Shown: positions 61,201 to 64,000 of the stretch, in pieces | Layout of the letters: the number at the start of each line of letters is the position of its first letter | Numbering within the stretch: position 1 is the stretch's first letter | Origin: Micromonospora echinospora | GTDB lineage: Bacteria; Actinomycetota; Actinomycetes; Mycobacteriales; Micromonosporaceae | Direction: 5' to 3' | Length of the DNA stretch: 64,000 nucleotides | Assembly: GCF_900091495.1 (NCBI RefSeq) | Contig: NZ_LT607413.1 | Coordinates: forward strand, 4,107,001 to 4,171,000 | Program-made: the position numbers and the translations under genes | Notes under the pieces: generated by a model | Databases searched by the model: none | Seen by the model: the letters and a program-made list of their open reading frames with translations, nothing else | What the model was told of the DNA's origin: nothing

Positions 61201-63450
61201 GTCGGCTGGTGCGTCCGGGGCCCGTTCGTGGTCGAGGCCCCGAGACGTGACCTCGCGTCCGCCCTCGCCGTCGCCGTCGCCGTCGGCAGGGCCGGTGCGG
61301 GGAACGCGCGTCGGGTCGTCAGCGTCACCGGCTGATCCCGCCGGCCGGTCGTCGCCGACGGGATCAGGCCACTCGTCGCCGACGGGATCAGGCCACTCGT
61401 GGTCGACGGGCTCGGGCCGGTCGTGGTCGATCGGCTCCGGCTCCGGTCCGGTGTCGACGGTGTCGGTCGGCTCCTCCACCACGGTCGTCCCCGGTGCCGG
61501 TCCGTCGATGCCGTTGGCCGGGACCAGCGTGCCGAGCCGGTCGTCCCTCGTCTCCGGGGCATCGAAGGTCGGGTAGGCGCCGGCCGTTGCTTCCCCGTCC
61601 GTGGACTCGGACAGATCCGCGTCGCCCTCGCGGCCCGCCTCGTCGGCGGCATGGTCCGTCGGGGTGCCCGCGACGGCGTCCTCGGCCTCCGGCGCGGGGC
61701 GGTCGTGACCGGGTACCGCCTCGGCCGGGGCGGTGTCTGCATCCGGCGTGCGGCGGTACGCGTCCGGGGCGGGGGCATCGTCGTCCGTGGCCTGTCCAGG
61801 GGTGTCCATGGCCCCGGGGGAGGGCAGGAACTCCAGGCGCAGCCCCCCGAGGGACGGCGCGGTGACCGGTCCGGACGCGGCTGGACCGTCGGCCGGTACG
61901 GCAGCGGCTCCGCCGACCTCCGGCACAGGTCCGGTTTCGTCCGTGGCCGGAGCCGGCGTCGGCGCCACGGTCGGTGTGCCGGTGGGTGGTTCGGCCGGTG
62001 GCGAGGTGACCGGGCGCAGATCCTCCGCCGTCAGGCGTTCCCAGTCGGGGGCGCGCTGCTCGTCCCAGGCCGTCGACCGGGCCGGCCCGATACGGGCGGT
62101 GTCCTCGACCTCCGGGGACCACTCCTGCCGCGTCCGCGTCGACTCCTCCGGCCGGGCGTCCCACCGGCGGGCCCCGGCGTCCCACGGTTGTGACCGGGCG
62201 TCCTCGGGGGCGCTTCCCGGCCGCATGTGCCCGGGGTCGTCCTGCGGCTGCGGCCGGGCGTCCTCGGGGACGCCCGGCCGTCCCGGGCGGGACCACGCCT
62301 GGGTGGTCTCGTCGTCGGCCGGGAACCAGTCCCGGCCGCGGGGAACGGGTTTGCTCCGGGGGGCCGACCACGGTGGAGGCATCGACACGTCGTCCCGGGC
62401 GACGGGCTGCCGAGGGTAGGCCCGGGTGTCGTCCCGGGACCACTGCGGACGGGCGTGGCGGTCGTCTCCGGAGCGGTGTTCGCTGGACCAGCGCCGGTCG
62501 GGTCCGGTGGCCGGGCGGTCGGGCCACGGGGAGGTGGCGTCGGCCGGCGGCGGGGGTGGGGTGACCGGCGGCCGGAACGGCTCCCGTTCCGGGGCGCGGT
62601 GTGTGGTCCAGCCGTCCCGGCGGCCGTCCGTCGCGCCGTCCGGACGGTCGTGTCCGGGCCCGGTGTGCTCGGGCGCGTCGTGTCGGGGAACCGGGCGCTC
62701 GGACGCGTCGTGTCCGCGCGTCGTGCGATGGGGCACCGGGTATCCCCGCCGCTCCGGTGGGTCGTGCCAGCGTGCGCCGTACGGTGGCTCCTCGGGTGCG
62801 TCGTGCCGGCGCCCGCCGTACGGGGGGTGCTCCCCGGGCTCCGGCAACCACCCCGGCTCCTGCCGGGGCGCGGGGGAGACCGGTGGGTACGGCCGGGGGT
62901 CGCGGCTCGACGCCGCCCACCCGTCGGGGCCGGTCTGCGGGCGGTCGCCGTGCCAGCCGCCGGAGCGCTCCGGCTCCCGGTCCCGGTCGCGTGGCCGGTC
63001 GCGGTCGACCGTCCACCCGGGCGGCTGGTGCCGGAGGTCAGGGCGGGGCTGGTCGGCCGGCGGACCGATCCGCCGTCCCCCGGTCGGGGGCGGCTCCACC
63101 GGGTGGCGGTCCTGCGGCGGTGGCCATCCTGCGGACGGCCGGGCGTACGGGTCGTCGACCGGGGACCGCTGCTCGTCCCACCGGCCCGGCCAGCCCTGTC
63201 CGGCGGGGCCGCCGTGGTCGTTGCGGGCGGGCCCGCGCCGGTACCGGCCGTCCTGGTCGAGCGGTACCAGCGGGACGACTTCGGCCCGGCCGGTGGCGGT
63301 GGCCCGGTTGCGGTCACTGCGGAACGGGACCTGCTGGATGCCGATGTCGCCGGGGTAGCGCTGCCCCGGGAACTGGGGATGCCACTCGGTGGTCGGCTCG
63401 ACCATCCAGGACGGTTCGGCCGGGTCGCGCCAGCGGTCGTATCCGCTCAT
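58216..63450 (-). CDS. Giant proline-rich protein with helical and WG-repeat C-terminus
   Basis: A 1744-residue protein. Residues 1 to about 1310 are low complexity: first Pro/Asp/Arg/His-rich (many RHDAPE-type units), then acidic, then long VSAPP and PVSGPP-type repeats. At about 1315-1517 is an alpha-helical, TPR-like region (DALREARHGLTEKLGN, LARVLQWRGEFAEADRLL, ACQHFERALDLRRG). At about 1525-1735 are six or so WG repeats (WGAVDRSGRMVVPPRYD, WGALDRRGEPLIEPAYG). No signal peptide or membrane helix. The ATG has a GGAAGG ribosome binding site. WG repeats are ligand or protein binding beta units of unknown role; the rest is probably disordered. The very long linker suggests a scaffold or cell-pole protein. 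Confidence 0.8.
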   Translation of the reverse strand: MSGYDRWRDPAEPSWMVEPTTEWHPQFPGQRYPGDIGIQQVPFRSDRNRATATGRAEVVPLVPLDQDGRYRRGPARNDHGGPAGQGWPGRWDEQRSPVDDPYARPSAGWPPPQDRHPVEPPPTGGRRIGPPADQPRPDLRHQPPGWTVDRDRPRDRDREPERSGGWHGDRPQTGPDGWAASSRDPRPYPPVSPAPRQEPGWLPEPGEHPPYGGRRHDAPEEPPYGARWHDPPERRGYPVPHRTTRGHDASERPVPRHDAPEHTGPGHDRPDGATDGRRDGWTTHRAPEREPFRPPVTPPPPPADATSPWPDRPATGPDRRWSSEHRSGDDRHARPQWSRDDTRAYPRQPVARDDVSMPPPWSAPRSKPVPRGRDWFPADDETTQAWSRPGRPGVPEDARPQPQDDPGHMRPGSAPEDARSQPWDAGARRWDARPEESTRTRQEWSPEVEDTARIGPARSTAWDEQRAPDWERLTAEDLRPVTSPPAEPPTGTPTVAPTPAPATDETGPVPEVGGAAAVPADGPAASGPVTAPSLGGLRLEFLPSPGAMDTPGQATDDDAPAPDAYRRTPDADTAPAEAVPGHDRPAPEAEDAVAGTPTDHAADEAGREGDADLSESTDGEATAGAYPTFDAPETRDDRLGTLVPANGIDGPAPGTTVVEEPTDTVDTGPEPEPIDHDRPEPVDHEWPDPVGDEWPDPVGDDRPAGSAGDADDPTRVPRTGPADGDGDGEGGREVTSRGLDHERAPDAPADPVEAEAGSATAEQAAVAETAAAPETVGTPEPTGTVDTVGGVEADAGATPPETAGAPEPVTGMVDGVEPMPPATPVSAPPATATDLLMPGSAPPTPATPVSAPPVVDALVSAHPLPAVPYPARPTVGAPVSPPSPDGPLVSAPPEDAAPLPDAPPPNAAGPDAPLPEATVPDASPLDAPVLTPPVSPAMPLFPALPAAQEPAGDESTTVGPAVTGTGSTEDLDEAAPVPVKTVPLTSATGSAAVRPVSASPVDGAEVPPGDSATAPVSAPPVPAPPVPAPPVAPQPVPAPPVAPQPVSAPPVAPQPTADAPVSMPPEPVVPVSAPPVFGTSSPQDAPEPGASSTFRPSSAPVSPPAAVPPGPSPRVPVDPQGADAWFRPKQPVSPAPPAPSTPVPDRWRTVAGTPPEPAPDPARPPATPPVSAPPAFRPVVAPAGSSVSAPPERSGSVAADRPTSAPPQQPGSPAPISGPPARPVSPAPGRPVSGPPARPVSGLPHRPVSAPPGQPVSPAPGRPTAAPPGRPVSGPPHRPVSAPSGPSLFAPSVGRARDGDGPASDRTGPFRSDPEQWLAGLRWRLHPDTLREVVDAPDALREARHGLTEKLGNVADNRSRARLLSLRAVTNRLLGDLDDALDDGRLALTYAEATGELRRTALVRARLARVLQWRGEFAEADRLLTEANSPELPDRLRATLHEHLARSAYQQGRLVEACQHFERALDLRRGEDREQIARTEVALDAVLAKAAAEGFGPLPRAREEILRTRRPPVPTLDEEHQLWGYADAEGELVVAAGYAEVQPFREGVAWVRRPDVDGWELIDDTGTTLIDPSYLDVRSFSDGLAWVSPDSSGGWQAVDTAGVVVVPSRFDDVRPFRRGVAAVRVDDAWGAVDRSGRMVVPPRYDGFTTPLADGRYVDGFTDEGLAVVDLGGRRGVLDRSGRVVVAPEHAAVVVHPVAFLVRDPAGRWGALDRRGEPLIEPAYGSRDRLMAEIDHLLADTEPLL
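60289..60378. repeat. 30-bp tandem repeat (three units) in the giant protein gene
   Basis: Three in-frame 30-base units start at 60289, 60319 and 60349 and encode a decapeptide of the APPVAPQPV type; a fourth, shorter copy follows. In-frame expansion or contraction is likely. Confidence 0.8.
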
Positions 63451-63612
63451 CCGGTGACCTTCCGCCCGCCCGCGCGCCGCGCCCGGGGGGCCGGATCGCG
63501 TCGGTCGCTCACGGCGGTGTCACCTCGTCGGAAATTGTCGCGCTGGCAGCCGGGGCGTGTCTGTAGAGTCGCCCGGTCCGGCACTGGGTGGCTGCGGAAG
63601 GAGGGTAACGGC

Positions 63613-64000
63613 GTGGGCTCCGTCACCGCCACTGTGGGACCGGCCCGGCACTCAAACGTTATCCTATGGTTTCGGACATTTGGCGCGATAGTCGGATCAG
63701 GATTCCGGCGTTACTCCACGTATCGGCAGGCTGCGGTGGCCGGCGTGGTCACCAACACCGTCTTCGGCTTCCTCCGCTGCTACCTCCTGCTCGCCGTGGC
63801 CCGGCAGGCCGGCTCGGTCGCCGGTTACGACCCGGCCCGGCTCGCCACCTACGTCTGGATGGGGCAGGGGCTGCTCACCGTCGTCCTGCTCTGGGGCTGG
63901 ACCGAACTGGCCGACCGGATCCGCACCGGGGACGTGGTCAGCGACCTGCTCCGCCCGGTCGATCCGGTGACCAGCCACCTCGCCGCCGACCTGGGTCGCG
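63613..64000 (+). CDS. ABC-2-type transporter permease (N-terminal part)
   Basis: The frame starts at a GTG with a GGAAGGAGGG ribosome binding site and runs off the right edge; 129 residues are visible. After a short leader comes GFRRYSTYRQAAVAGVVTN, then helices with TVFGFLRCYLLLAVARQ and YVWMGQGLLTVVLLWGW, ending TELADRIRTGDVVSDLLRPVDP. That last motif (RTGDVVSDLLRPV) is the mark of a group of ABC-2 permeases encoded in pairs with an ATPase. A partner permease and ATPase are expected beyond the window. It is divergent from the giant protein gene. Confidence 0.85.
   Translation, partial: MGSVTATVGPARHSNVILWFRTFGAIVGSGFRRYSTYRQAAVAGVVTNTVFGFLRCYLLLAVARQAGSVAGYDPARLATYVWMGQGLLTVVLLWGWTELADRIRTGDVVSDLLRPVDPVTSHLAADLGR

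Noticed and set aside
1..64000. tRNA, rRNA genes, insertion sequences or prophage genes
   Set aside because: I looked for tRNA cloverleaf arms with TTCGA(A/T)TC loops, transposase motifs and integrases and found none I could support.

Overview
This is a 64 kb piece of chromosome from a high-GC actinomycete, most probably a Micromonospora or close Micromonosporaceae relative. The evidence is the extreme GC bias in third codon positions, the many GTG starts, the F420-dependent oxidoreductase, the polyprenol-dependent mannosyltransferase, GlnE beside two glutamine synthetases, and dispersed terminator-like repeats. The backbone of the window, from panB to the cob genes, runs in the same order as the Mycobacterium tuberculosis block panB-glnA2-glnE-glnA1-Rv2219A-Rv2219-lipA-lipB-Rv2216-dlaT-pepB-gcvT-cobS-cobT (recalled gene order, not searched).

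Layout. 1-5.3 kb: end of an HxlR regulator, a DUF6194-like gene, a dioxygenase/OsmC pair, two translationally coupled roadblock/LC7 proteins, and a lysine/alanine-rich histone-H1-like protein. 5.4-12.6 kb: RNB-domain ribonuclease, F420H2:NADP+ oxidoreductase, panB, nadE, glnA2 and a DUF350 protein. 12.7-16.8 kb: a long palindrome, a large NACHT-type STAND ATPase ending in a 19-bp hairpin, and a small exported protein. 16.9-29.8 kb: LD-carboxypeptidase, amidotransferase, glnE, two polytopic membrane proteins (one MptB-like), glnA1 with a GlnR-like operator, an RDD protein, a SigE-family sigma factor with a membrane partner, and a DUF4191 protein. 29.9-39.5 kb: FAD oxidoreductase, lipA, a T-box leader with an archaeal-type aspartyl-tRNA synthetase, lipB, a GT-C-like membrane protein, a secreted PHB-depolymerase-like esterase and a TIGR01777 epimerase. 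39.6-47.1 kb: monooxygenase-fold protein, sucB-lpdA, pepA and gcvT. 47.2-49.5 kb: a membrane caspase-like protease coupled to an EACC1-type partner. 49.7-64 kb: DUF2314 protein, cobS, a CobU-CobT fusion, an acyl-CoA ligase, a site-2 protease, an aldo/keto reductase, a giant proline-rich WG-repeat protein and the start of an ABC-2 permease.

How it works together. The backbone is housekeeping. GlnA1, GlnE and GlnA2 cover nitrogen assimilation, with GlnE as adenylyltransferase for GlnA1. LipA/LipB make the lipoyl cofactor used by the neighbouring SucB and the glycine cleavage system, of which GcvT is one part, and LpdA reoxidises that cofactor. PanB and NadE make coenzymes, and CobS/CobUT complete the cobalamin lower loop. 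Into this conserved block are set accessory genes: the NACHT ATPase between glnA2 and glnE, the T-box-controlled second-type AspRS between lipA and lipB, and the caspase/EACC1 pair between gcvT and cobS. These are the places to look for new biology.

The regulatory DNA is unusually readable. At least a dozen genes look leaderless (a TANNNT-like box 6-8 nt before the start codon). One family of inverted repeats occurs four times, each copy exactly between two convergent genes, which suggests bidirectional terminators. The strongest single signal is a tRNA-Asp T-box (specifier GAC, T-box UGGC) before aspS2 that appears to act by masking the ribosome binding site.
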